Shown: positions 45,151 to 53,507 of the stretch, piece after piece
Layout of the letters: each line of letters begins with the position of its first letter
How positions within the stretch are numbered: position 1 is the stretch's first letter
Assembly (NCBI GenBank): GCA_040261275.1
Contig: JBDQOI010000004.1
Span: 1 to 64,000 of the forward strand
DNA length: 64,000 nucleotides
Source: UBA8752 sp040261275
GTDB taxonomy: Bacteria > Bacteroidota > Bacteroidia > Flavobacteriales_D > Sanyastnellaceae
Direction: 5' to 3'
The notes under the pieces: model-generated
The model's input: the letters and a program-made list of their open reading frames with translations, nothing else
Told to the model about the DNA's origin: nothing
The model's database searches: none
Translations under genes and position numbers: made by a program

Positions 45151-48100
45151 ATGCTCCGCCGCCCCTCACATGCGCGGCCTTTGCGGCCCCGTATCGCCAT
45201 TTTTATGGCAGTGCTGTTTTGCACCCCGGTGGATTCCATCGAAGCACAGCATTGGAGTGACGGGATGCTTCCAGGCGCCGAGTGGGAGCAGGCCATCGGT
45301 CATTTTGAACTGACATGGGCGGACAGTGTCCCGGAGAAAGGAAAGGGGTTCAAACCCTTTCACCGCTGGCGACATTTTGCAGAGGCCCGCTTCGCGTTTG
45401 AGGGAAGTACCCCGTTGAAGCCAGGCGTCATTTGGTCCGCTACCCAATGGGAAAGAATGGCCCGCCAGAGCAGGTTGACTGAACCTGCACCCTTGTGGCA
45501 ACGCGCCACCCCCGAGGGAGTGCCCCTCGTTGGTGGGGCGGGGCGCATCAACCGCGTGGTCATCGATCCGTTGGACACTTCGCGGTGGTTCGCCTGCGCA
45601 CCCAGCGGCGGATTGTGGATTTCCTCTTCGTCCGGAACCTCATGGACCCTGATGAACACCCATGATTGGGCGGGCATGGGCGTCTCTGACTTGGCACTCC
45701 ACCCTCAAGATCCCGATTGCTTCTTGGTGGCCACAGGAGACAGTGATTTCGGCAGTGCATACGGCGTGGGCATCATGCGCACGACGGATGGGGGGGCTTC
45801 CTGGGAAACGACGGGGCTTTCACAATCGATTCCAGACGGAATGACGTGCAGCCGCGTGCACCGGAAGGAAGGGGCTCCTCATCACATATTGGCCGCCACT
45901 TCAGACGGGATTTGGATGAGCGAGGATGACGGGGTCACCTTCACCCAGCAATCGGAAGGAATTTTCTCGGACTTGTTGCCCCACCCGGGCGATTCGGCAA
46001 TTTGGCATGCGGCAAAGCGCCCGGGTGAATTGCTGCGTTCCACAGACGGAGGACGCACATGGAGCGCGTTGGACGGACTGCCATCGCCTTTCACGGTATC
46101 CCGTTACACTTTGGCCACCTCACCCACTCAACCAAGCAGGGTGGCCGCCATCGCGGCAAAGAGCGGCACACAGGGGCTTCAAGCGGTCTATCTGAGCACC
46201 GACAGCGGGGCGACTTTCACAGCGCTATCCAACCTGCCCAACATATTGGGTTGGACCGTAGATGGCGTTGATTTTGGGGGGCAAGGGTTCTACGACCTGT
46301 CCTTGGCCATTGATCCGGAAGATGCCGATCATATCATCGCGGGCGGTGTCAACCTCTGGGAGACATGGGATGGGGGGACCCAATGGCAATGCATCGGACA
46401 TTGGTTCGGAGGAGGGGATGCTGCACCGGTCCATGCGGATCACCATGCCGTCACCTTCATTCCGGGGTCTTCCCATTGGGTGAGTGCCCACGATGGTGGC
46501 GTGTCACGCAGAATTTCCGGGGGATACATCGACCTCAGCCACGGATTGGATGTGGGACAAATTTATAAGCTGGGTTGGTCCTCATCTCGACCGGACCGTT
46601 TGATTTCGGGATGGCAGGACAACGGGATCAACCTCCTGAAGGAGGGCATTCACGCCCAAGTGGCCGGAGCCGACGGTTTCCATTGTTTGTTCGCTCCGCA
46701 ATACCCGGATACAATGCTGGCAGCGGAATACTACGGCAAGGTGTTGCGCTCCCAAGACGACGGTTGGAGCTGGTTTCCTTGGGTGGCGAGCAATGGGGCA
46801 GGGGTTCACGAACAAGGCGATTGGAACACCCCCATGGCCTTTTCACCCACCCAACCCCATCGCTACTTCATTGCAAAGCACAGGCTGTATTGGACCGATG
46901 ATGATGGAGCCATCTGGAACCAGACGAACGCTTTGCCCGGACCCGAAATCGAAGTGCTGGCCCTTTCTCCTTCCCATGACAGCACGGCTGCAGTGGCGAA
47001 GGGAACCACGGCCTTCCTCACCGTGGACCTGCAACATTGGCAACCGCTGACGGGCCTGCCCGGCTTGCCTGTGCTGGGTCTGTTGTTCGAAAAAGGGCAT
47101 ACTGATCACCTCTGGGCCTCATTCGGCGGATACGACCCCGCAGCACGCGTCTGGAAGACGGAAGACGGTGGGGGCACATGGAACGCGGCAGGCTCCGGAC
47201 TGCCAGCCCTGCCTGTCAATGCCCTGGCCCATGATACGGTGGCCGGGGACCTGTTTGCCGGCACCGATGCCGGCGTTTACGTTCTGCCCTTCGGAAGCGA
47301 AGATTGGATCCCCTACAAATCGGGATTGCCCGAGGTCATCTGCTCGGATCTGGGCATCCGGCATCCGACCGGAGAATTGCTCCTCGCCACCTATGGACGC
47401 GGGATCTGGAAGGCCCCACTGTATTCGACTCCCGAGCACGACGCTGCCATCGTGGGCTTGGAGTTTCATCATGCTTCTCCGTGTTCCGGGCCCATCGACG
47501 TGGCGGCACAGTTTCGAAACGCGGGCAGCGACACATTGGTGGCCGCCACATTGGTTTGGCACGGTGTCGACACCGTGGATTACGGCTTTATCCTCCCACC
47601 GGGTCTTGAAACCCCTTTGGATTGGGACCAAGCCCATCGCGGATCTGTGGACCCCGGTGGCACGTTGACCGTTCGCATTCTTTCCATCACGGGTTTGTCA
47701 GGCGGACTCGCCGGAGGCCAATTGACCCTTGGAACCGATGCCGTACCCGAAAACGACATGCTCGGTCGGTCTTGGCCATACAGGCAAGCATCAGGAGCGG
47801 TGGTCATGTCGACCTTGGCGGACTGCACCCCACGGGAATCGGCATGGGACGTCCTGGACACTTCGGGCTCATCTTGGGGCGCACGACAGCATTTCCCCAT
47901 CGAATCTGCAAAACTGGACACCCTATGCCTTTCACACGGATGCTATGACGTTCAGCTCCATGATGGTTCGGCCAATGGATTCGCGGGACCCATGTGCGGA
48001 ATGGAAGGCGCCCTGGTTTTGCTGTCTACCGCTGGGGATACGCTGTGGTCAGTCACCGACTCTGCCGGCATTGATTTCGCTTCAGGTCCCGGAGGCGGAT

Positions 48101-48387
48101 TTTGCTTGCCGGTGAACGGAGCGGAAGGATGCACTTCCATTCTGGCGTGCAATTTCGATCCGGCTGCGGGCATCGATAACGGCTCCTGTCTCTTTGGCTG
48201 CGTAGGAAGCACGTGCCCGGGAGATATGGATGGCGACGGGCTGTACGGCGCTTCCGACATCTTGGCCGTTCTGGCTGAATTCGGATGCATTTTGGATTGT
48301 CTACGGGATCTTACCGGCGATGGTACTGTATCTGCCAATGATGTCCTGGCACTGTTGGCATTGTACGGCGAATCGTGCGCTGAATGA
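45151..48387 (+). CDS. Secreted BNR/sortilin-like beta-propeller protein with double dockerin-like tail
   Basis: The product has 1078 residues and an Arg-rich N-region then a signal sequence ending SIEAQ. Residues about 110-760 contain repeated Asp-box/BNR-type blades: SSSSGTSWTL, TTDGGASWET, STDGGRTWSA, STDSGATFTA, SQDDGWSWFP and TEDGGGTWNA. These resemble sialidase and VPS10/sortilin-type 10-bladed propellers. No glycosidase catalytic set was identified. An Ig-like domain and a strand domain (CYDVQLHDGSANGF) follow, then one Cys repeat (GCTSILACNFDPAAGIDNGS). The end is CPGDMDGDGL...DILAVLAEFGC plus RDLTGDGT...VLALLALYG. It is the third consecutive gene with this tail. Confidence 0.82.
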   Translation: MLRRPSHARPLRPRIAIFMAVLFCTPVDSIEAQHWSDGMLPGAEWEQAIGHFELTWADSVPEKGKGFKPFHRWRHFAEARFAFEGSTPLKPGVIWSATQWERMARQSRLTEPAPLWQRATPEGVPLVGGAGRINRVVIDPLDTSRWFACAPSGGLWISSSSGTSWTLMNTHDWAGMGVSDLALHPQDPDCFLVATGDSDFGSAYGVGIMRTTDGGASWETTGLSQSIPDGMTCSRVHRKEGAPHHILAATSDGIWMSEDDGVTFTQQSEGIFSDLLPHPGDSAIWHAAKRPGELLRSTDGGRTWSALDGLPSPFTVSRYTLATSPTQPSRVAAIAAKSGTQGLQAVYLSTDSGATFTALSNLPNILGWTVDGVDFGGQGFYDLSLAIDPEDADHIIAGGVNLWETWDGGTQWQCIGHWFGGGDAAPVHADHHAVTFIPGSSHWVSAHDGGVSRRISGGYIDLSHGLDVGQIYKLGWSSSRPDRLISGWQDNGINLLKEGIHAQVAGADGFHCLFAPQYPDTMLAAEYYGKVLRSQDDGWSWFPWVASNGAGVHEQGDWNTPMAFSPTQPHRYFIAKHRLYWTDDDGAIWNQTNALPGPEIEVLALSPSHDSTAAVAKGTTAFLTVDLQHWQPLTGLPGLPVLGLLFEKGHTDHLWASFGGYDPAARVWKTEDGGGTWNAAGSGLPALPVNALAHDTVAGDLFAGTDAGVYVLPFGSEDWIPYKSGLPEVICSDLGIRHPTGELLLATYGRGIWKAPLYSTPEHDAAIVGLEFHHASPCSGPIDVAAQFRNAGSDTLVAATLVWHGVDTVDYGFILPPGLETPLDWDQAHRGSVDPGGTLTVRILSITGLSGGLAGGQLTLGTDAVPENDMLGRSWPYRQASGAVVMSTLADCTPRESAWDVLDTSGSSWGARQHFPIESAKLDTLCLSHGCYDVQLHDGSANGFAGPMCGMEGALVLLSTAGDTLWSVTDSAGIDFASGPGGGFCLPVNGAEGCTSILACNFDPAAGIDNGSCLFGCVGSTCPGDMDGDGLYGASDILAVLAEFGCILDCLRDLTGDGTVSANDVLALLALYGESCAE

Positions 48388-48396
48388 GGATTCCGG

Positions 48397-49311
48397 ATGC
48401 ATCTTGCGCCCGCCATGGCCGCTCGACCTCCCCGCCCCAAACTCAACATTCGCCGTTGGATCTCTGAAATCGAGGCTCCCTTGCATGCACTGGTCCGATC
48501 CGAACTCGGCCTGGGCAGCACGACGGCGTCCCGCAACCTGATCAAAAGCGGTGCGGTGCGCGTGGATGGCGAGGTGGTGAAGATTCCATCACTGGTCATT
48601 CCATTAGGACAGGAAATCTCTGTTCCGGAAGAGCGCGAGGCGCGCAAGACGGAGCGAGCTGATGCCCCCAAGTCCATCCGTCCGGCAGACGACCTTCCTT
48701 TCGAAGTCCTGTACGAGGATGATGACATTTTCTGCTACCTGAAGCCAGCAGGTTGGGTCCTCGCATCGCCGAATCCCAGGGTCGACACCAGTTTTACGAG
48801 GGTCAAGGAATATTTGATGGCGCGTGACCTCGCCGGCGGAAACCCGGAACGCGCGGTGCACTTTGTGAACATGATCGATCGGGACAGCAGCGGCATTGCC
48901 GTGGTCGTTCGCGACATGGGCTTGCGCAAGCGATTGCAGGAGAATTGGTCCTCCCAGCGGTTTGAGTCCTATCTCCTGCTGCAGGGAGAAATTCCGGAGG
49001 ATGGTGAATTCAGTGCCCGCAGGAAACCAGGAGAGAAATACTCCGCCAAGAAATTTCCATTCCGACGCATGCGCACGGGAGGGAGGTTCTGCATCCTCAA
49101 AGTGCAAGCAGGTGTGCAAGACATTCCGGACATTCTGCCCGGTTTACGTCATCACAATTGCATGGTGTGTGGCCTAGGGCCAGACGCGCCTGACCCATTG
49201 GGTAGACAAGGCGTTCATCTGTTCAGAATCGTGTTGACGGACAATGAGATGGACGCCATGTGGGAGATAAAGACCCGCGTTCCAAAGGAATTCCTCAGGG
49301 TGGTGAAATGA
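48397..49311 (+). CDS. RluA-family RNA pseudouridine synthase
   Basis: The 304-residue product starts at ATG 48397 (ATG 48415 is an alternative). An S4 RNA-binding domain occupies residues about 35-75 (LGLGSTTASRNLIKSGAVRV and DGEVVKIPSLVIPLG). The catalytic domain begins EVLYEDDDIFCYLKPAGWVL. It contains FVNMIDRDSSGIAVV, the counterpart of the HRLDxxTSG motif, with the catalytic Asp kept and His-Arg-Leu replaced by Asn-Met-Ile. The C-terminal GLRHHNCMVCGLGPDAPDP is also family-like. It isomerises a uridine in rRNA or tRNA, target unknown. Loss of the first motif residues makes it a divergent subfamily. Confidence 0.85.
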   Translation: MHLAPAMAARPPRPKLNIRRWISEIEAPLHALVRSELGLGSTTASRNLIKSGAVRVDGEVVKIPSLVIPLGQEISVPEEREARKTERADAPKSIRPADDLPFEVLYEDDDIFCYLKPAGWVLASPNPRVDTSFTRVKEYLMARDLAGGNPERAVHFVNMIDRDSSGIAVVVRDMGLRKRLQENWSSQRFESYLLLQGEIPEDGEFSARRKPGEKYSAKKFPFRRMRTGGRFCILKVQAGVQDIPDILPGLRHHNCMVCGLGPDAPDPLGRQGVHLFRIVLTDNEMDAMWEIKTRVPKEFLRVVK

Positions 49312-49315
49312 GAAA

Positions 49316-49335
49316 CGCCCCGACGTTTCGGGGCG
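49316..49335 (+). terminator. Hairpin after the pseudouridine synthase gene
   Basis: CGCCCCGA pairs with TCGGGGCG across CGTT, 5 bp after the stop codon. There is only a short, interrupted T-containing tail (CTTC), so termination is likely but not certain. Confidence 0.6.
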
Positions 49336-49507
49336 CTTCAACCTTAACCAAATCTGTACCGGGTCTTCGCCGGTACATTGAACCAAAAAAATCGCTGCTT
49401 TCAGCTGTGAAGTGTATTCCAACTTCTATGCCAAAACGCACGAAGAGGGAGATAGGTCGCACCACAGAACTCACAATGAATGCCAATGAACGTGCTTTCA
49501 CCCTTGG

Positions 49508-49515
49508 TATCTTTG
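49508..49515 (+). promoter_or_regulatory. Putative -7 element (TATCTTTG) of the thiolase gene
   Basis: A perfect TAnnTTTG box ends 19 nt before the thiolase ATG, identical to the boxes before tRNA-Pro and yebC. Apart from the hairpin at 49316, the remaining ~190 bp of this intergenic stretch shows nothing recognisable. Confidence 0.5.
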
Positions 49516-49534
49516 CGAAACGCAACCCTCTGAA

Positions 49535-50713
49535 ATGAGCAGAAAAGTCGTTATCGCCTCCGCCCGCCGAACCCCGATGGGGTCATTCCTCGGCCACCTT
49601 TCCTCCGTTCCGGCCACTGCATTGGGCAGTGCCGCCATCTCCGCAGCCATCGAGTCGGCTGGAGTCCAAGCAGCAGACATTCAAGAAGTCTTCATGGGGA
49701 ATGTCCTCCAGGCCGGACTGGGACAAGCCCCTGCCAGGCAAGCCGCCATGGGTGCGGGAATCCCCGACACGGTTCCCTGCACCACAGTGAACAAGGTTTG
49801 TGCGTCGGGAATGAAAGCCATCCATATGGCCGTCCACGCGATCGCTTCGGGAGAATCCGACATCGCAGTGGCAGGCGGCATGGAGAACATGTCTCAGGTG
49901 CCCCATTATTTGAAGGGCCGCCAATCCGTGAAACTCGGCAACATCAAGGCTGTGGACGGGATGGTACACGACGGACTGACGGACGTTTACAACCAGCAGC
50001 ACATGGGGGTCTGTGCCGAGCTGTGTGCCAAGGAGCACGATTTCTCGAGGGAGGACCAAGATGCGTTCGCCATTGAGAGCTACCGCCGATCTGCAGAAGC
50101 TTGGGCAACAGGTGCCTTTTCATCTGAGATAGCGGCAGTTGCTGTGCCCCAGCGGAAGGGCGACCCGGTCATGGTGGCGGAAGACGAGGAATACCGGAAT
50201 GTCAAGTTGGAAAAGATCCCCCAACTGCGCCCTGTATTCGACAAGGAAGGTTCCGTCACAGCTGCCAACGCCAGCACCCTGAATGACGGGGCCTCCGCGC
50301 TGGTTCTCATGGCCGAAGAAACCGCACAAGCCATGGGCATCCAGCCCTTGGCGCGCATTTTATCCAATGCAGATGCCGCCCACGATCCAGATCGTTTCAC
50401 CACGGCGCCTTCTAAAGCCCTTCCCATTGCCTTGGAGCGCGCGGGTATGACCATGGAGGAAATGGACCTGATCGAGTTGAATGAAGCTTTTGCCGTCGTG
50501 GGGTTGTCCAACATCAAGTTGCTCGGCTTGGACGCGAAAAAGGTCAATGTCCATGGTGGAGCTGTTTCGCTCGGTCACCCCCTCGGAAATTCAGGCAGCC
50601 GAATCGTGGTTACCCTCGCGCATGCATTGGCCCGATATGACAAGCGCTATGGGGCCGCCGGCATTTGCAATGGCGGAGGCGGGGCCAGCGCCATGGTGAT
50701 TGAGCGCATCTGA
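49535..50713 (+). CDS. Acetyl-CoA C-acetyltransferase (thiolase)
   Basis: The 392-residue protein has all thiolase signatures at the classical positions. The nucleophile Cys89 lies in VNKVCASGMKAIHM, His348 in GGAVSLGHPLGNSGSR and Cys378 in CNGGGGASAMVI. NEAFAVV is also present. It condenses or cleaves acetoacetyl-CoA/acyl-CoA in beta-oxidation or ketone-body metabolism. Length and the GHPLG loop favour the biosynthetic or short-chain type, although long-chain activity cannot be excluded. A 3-hydroxyacyl-CoA dehydrogenase lies 10 kb away. The NlpC/P60 gene begins 3 bp downstream. Confidence 0.93.
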   Translation: MSRKVVIASARRTPMGSFLGHLSSVPATALGSAAISAAIESAGVQAADIQEVFMGNVLQAGLGQAPARQAAMGAGIPDTVPCTTVNKVCASGMKAIHMAVHAIASGESDIAVAGGMENMSQVPHYLKGRQSVKLGNIKAVDGMVHDGLTDVYNQQHMGVCAELCAKEHDFSREDQDAFAIESYRRSAEAWATGAFSSEIAAVAVPQRKGDPVMVAEDEEYRNVKLEKIPQLRPVFDKEGSVTAANASTLNDGASALVLMAEETAQAMGIQPLARILSNADAAHDPDRFTTAPSKALPIALERAGMTMEEMDLIELNEAFAVVGLSNIKLLGLDAKKVNVHGGAVSLGHPLGNSGSRIVVTLAHALARYDKRYGAAGICNGGGGASAMVIERI

Positions 50714-50716
50714 CCC

Positions 50717-51457
50717 ATGCAGCCCGGAATCATCAGCGTTCCCTTGGCTCCCATCCGTGCGGAAGCCGACGACAGATCGGAAATGGTCACGCAGGGACTC
50801 TTCGGGGAGGCTGTGGAATGGGAAGCTGCGGAAGCACCCGGCTGGGTCCGGATTCGATTGACCCGTGATGGGTATACCGGATTCACCGACGAGAAACTGA
50901 TTTCCGCAACACCCGACGCCTTGGGTGCATTTGGTGAAGAAACCGCGACCCTGCGCGCCCCGCTGACCATGATCGAATGGCAGGGGAGGCCGCACCACCT
51001 TCCGGCGGGATCCCGGGTACCGCAATCCATTTGGCCTCACACTCCTCCCCACGTGGAATCACCGGTGGAAGTAGCCACACAATTTCTCGGCGCGCCCTAC
51101 TTGTGGGGAGGCAAAAGTGTATTGGGTATCGATTGCAGTGGACTGACCCAACTGAGCTGTGACCTCTGTGGTATGGACTTGCCCCGCGACGCTTCCGATC
51201 AGTGGCGTCTTCTGCAATCCTCACAAGTCCACTTCGAAAATCTGGAGCACGGCGACTTGGTCTTCTTTCACAAAGTCAGCCCTGAGAAGATTACCCACGT
51301 GGGATTCGCATGGCAGCCCGATGGCCAGCCCATGGGCGTCCTGCACGCATCAGGAGAGGTGCGCATTGACATTTTGAATGAGAGCGGAATCATGCGCCAA
51401 GGCAAGAGAACCCATCACTGGTCTGGCGCTGCCCGCATTCCGGTCACTGCTGGATGA
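50717..51457 (+). CDS. C40-family NlpC/P60 cysteine peptidase with SH3-like domains
   Basis: The 246-residue protein lacks an obvious signal peptide. Residues about 5-100 contain SH3-like modules (SEMVTQGLFGEAVEWEAAE and WVRIRLTRDGYTGFTDEKL). The NlpC/P60 domain follows: FLGAPYLWGGKSVLGIDCSG with catalytic Cys140, the paired residues in HGDLVFF, and His194 in ITHVGFAW. This matches YkfC-type gamma-D-glutamyl-L-diamino-acid endopeptidases, which recycle peptidoglycan peptides in the cytoplasm. It is probably co-transcribed with the thiolase. Its 3' end overlaps the convergent copper-oxygenase gene by 14 bp. Confidence 0.87.
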   Translation: MQPGIISVPLAPIRAEADDRSEMVTQGLFGEAVEWEAAEAPGWVRIRLTRDGYTGFTDEKLISATPDALGAFGEETATLRAPLTMIEWQGRPHHLPAGSRVPQSIWPHTPPHVESPVEVATQFLGAPYLWGGKSVLGIDCSGLTQLSCDLCGMDLPRDASDQWRLLQSSQVHFENLEHGDLVFFHKVSPEKITHVGFAWQPDGQPMGVLHASGEVRIDILNESGIMRQGKRTHHWSGAARIPVTAG

Positions 51458-52973
51458 CCAGACGCTGGGTTTCTGCAATATTGCGGAAGAGATAGACGCC
51501 TTCTGACAAGCCGTCGAGTTTGATTCTGTCGTTGGCAGAGCGGAAGGTGCCCGCCAACACTTGTCGCCCTCCCAAATCGAACAAGGACCAATCCGTACCC
51601 ACGAATTCGGGGTGGACCAAAACCTGCACCTGGCCCGAGGCAGGATTGGGTTGCAATCGGATTTCAGGGGCGGGTGCTTTCAGCGGCTCCACGCTGGAGA
51701 GAAGTGGAGTTTCCAGTGAAATGTCCTCATCTCCCACCTGATAGAACACGTAGTCGAAGAACACGAAGAACATCTCGTCCTCGGTATGGTCTCCGTACTG
51801 CACCAAAGCCGGTGGATCGCTCGGGTTAAAGGGATTGTTTGCCGTGTTGTCATACGTGGCGATTCCATGCAAGGTGTAGCCCGCGGGAATGAGCGTCAAA
51901 TGGGGAAAGGTGAAGAAGCCTTGCCAATTGAAGTCCCATGCCGGGATGGAAATGAGAGGGATGGTATCCTGGCCGTTGGGACCTGTTGCGAACACTTCCC
52001 ATGAAACCCCCACAAGGTGGCAATGGGGGACAATGCTGATCAGACTCAAGGCCACGGGAATGTCATAGGTCCCGTGAAAGGTCTTGACTTGATTGGCGGG
52101 AATGAAAAAGGGCTCGCCCAATGCCCAAGGCCCCATGATGCCTGTGGTTACTTCCCGTTCAATGGGGCCATCGGTCAGAAATACGTTGATCTCCGTCTGG
52201 TCCGACTCCTCCACAGCACTGGGACCGTAGTGCATCTGGACAAGCAAGTCGCTCTGCGCGGGCAGCACTCGGCCCAACCCTTCGGGATACACGACCGTCT
52301 GCGTGCCGGGAACCCATCCGCCAAAGAAGTTCTCGTAGGCTTCAAACCCGAAATCCCCAAAGCTCTCATACCCCGGGGCGGGATCCTGTCCGTCCAATGC
52401 AGCCGCGACCCCTTCGATGTCCACTCCCAGAATGGCATGGTGGGCGATGGTGCCATTGCCCGGCCTCACCTCCAGTGCGCGCACATGAACGTCTTCTTCG
52501 AATCCGGTAGGCATGACAAAGACCTGGTATTGGTCGGTCATATCGCCATCGTGCGTGTACGGCTCTGACATGGAGAACACGAGATCCGGTTCTCCCACCT
52601 GGCTGCCTTCCGGGAACACCGGCAATCCCGGGTTTTCCGCAGGATCTCCCTCCGGCATCCCCGCATCGACCCATGCACTCAAGGTCTCGATTTCCTCTGA
52701 AGAGAGGACGCGCTCTCCCACGAAGTGACTGTAATCGGCATCGGGCGTCCAGGGTGGCATGTAGCCAATGGAGGTCACGTACTCGATGAAGGGCCCATAC
52801 GCTGCGACCTCCTCAAACGTGGTGAAAGGCATGGGGCCAATCTCTCCTGTGCGATGGCATTCCGTGCACGCGTTGTGGATGATGGGTGCCACATCCGCAT
52901 GGTAGGTTACCTGGGCTGTGGAGGCCGTGACCGACATGAACAGAAGGAGGCTGACAAACGGAAGTCTAATCAT
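51444..52973 (-). CDS. Cytochrome c / PHM-like copper type II monooxygenase with T9SS sorting tail (paralogue 1)
   Basis: ATG 52973 gives the signal peptide MIRLPFVSLLLFMSVTASTA, preferred over 53024. The 509-residue protein has a haem c motif CTECH (C36, C39, H40) in a short cytochrome domain, then two copper domains. Ligands at PHM-like spacing are H178, H179 and H248 for one copper, and H317, H319 and M401 for the other. The enzyme class hydroxylates carbon next to nitrogen or other activated C-H bonds; the substrate here is unknown. Residues about 435-509 (IRLQPNPASGQVQVLVHPEF, then GLSEGVYLFRN) are a canonical T9SS type A sorting domain. A near-identical architecture occurs in the gene at 53508. 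Confidence 0.87.
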   Translation of the reverse strand: MIRLPFVSLLLFMSVTASTAQVTYHADVAPIIHNACTECHRTGEIGPMPFTTFEEVAAYGPFIEYVTSIGYMPPWTPDADYSHFVGERVLSSEEIETLSAWVDAGMPEGDPAENPGLPVFPEGSQVGEPDLVFSMSEPYTHDGDMTDQYQVFVMPTGFEEDVHVRALEVRPGNGTIAHHAILGVDIEGVAAALDGQDPAPGYESFGDFGFEAYENFFGGWVPGTQTVVYPEGLGRVLPAQSDLLVQMHYGPSAVEESDQTEINVFLTDGPIEREVTTGIMGPWALGEPFFIPANQVKTFHGTYDIPVALSLISIVPHCHLVGVSWEVFATGPNGQDTIPLISIPAWDFNWQGFFTFPHLTLIPAGYTLHGIATYDNTANNPFNPSDPPALVQYGDHTEDEMFFVFFDYVFYQVGDEDISLETPLLSSVEPLKAPAPEIRLQPNPASGQVQVLVHPEFVGTDWSLFDLGGRQVLAGTFRSANDRIKLDGLSEGVYLFRNIAETQRLVIQQ

Positions 52974-53020
52974 GGGCTTGAATGTAGAAGACAAAACGGG
53001 TACGCATGACTGCGCCTGAA

Positions 53021-53503
53021 TCAATCATTCATCAGTGGAACTTGTATTCCCTCAATGGGGCATCCCACCGCATCGGTATGCGGAACACTCACAGGGTCGC
53101 CTGCCATCAACTCATTCAGGGCTTCATGCAGGTCACGGCGGCGGGTTCGACTCTTTCGCCTTCCGGGAGCGAAGTATCTGTCATTGATGCGCCCGCGGTA
53201 GACCACCGAGTCCTGGTCATCCAGTACGAAAACTTCGGGTGTCCATCGGGCCCCGAGCCGTTCCGCCCATCCCGAAGTATCAGGTTGCAGAGGCATGGAG
53301 AGTCCATAGATGGAGTCGAATTCCGCGATCTGCTCCGCACGGGTGGACAGGTTGGGGAACAAGCCAACGAACTCAACGGGGGCATTCACGAATTCCTTTT
53401 CCGTCAAGCGCAGGTCGTAGGTCATGTCCTGGCAAATCGGACACAGCGGCGCCAGAAAGACCAGGACGCGGTACAAAACGGAAGAAGGGGAGGACACGTT
53501 CAT
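53021..53503 (-). CDS. Redoxin/thioredoxin-like protein between the two copper oxygenases
   Basis: The start at ATG 53503 lies 5 bp after the upstream stop; an in-frame ATG at 53524 would overlap it. The ~160-residue product has a thioredoxin-type first strand and active site, VLVFLAPLCPICQDM (CPIC), followed by FVGLFPNLSTRAEQIAEF and ARWTPEVFVLDDQDSVVYRG, with the cis-Pro-like TPEVFVL. No signal peptide is visible. The position between two haem/copper oxygenase paralogues suggests a role in their disulfide or copper-site handling. This is an inference from context. Confidence 0.8.
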   Translation of the reverse strand: MNVSSPSSVLYRVLVFLAPLCPICQDMTYDLRLTEKEFVNAPVEFVGLFPNLSTRAEQIAEFDSIYGLSMPLQPDTSGWAERLGARWTPEVFVLDDQDSVVYRGRINDRYFAPGRRKSRTRRRDLHEALNELMAGDPVSVPHTDAVGCPIEGIQVPLMND

Positions 53504-53507
53504 CCGT

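Noticed and set aside
44988..45296. Minus-strand frames over the intergenic hairpin at 45068
   Set aside because: They are short, overlap two genes on the other strand and have no recognisable product; the hairpin is better read as a 3' structure.
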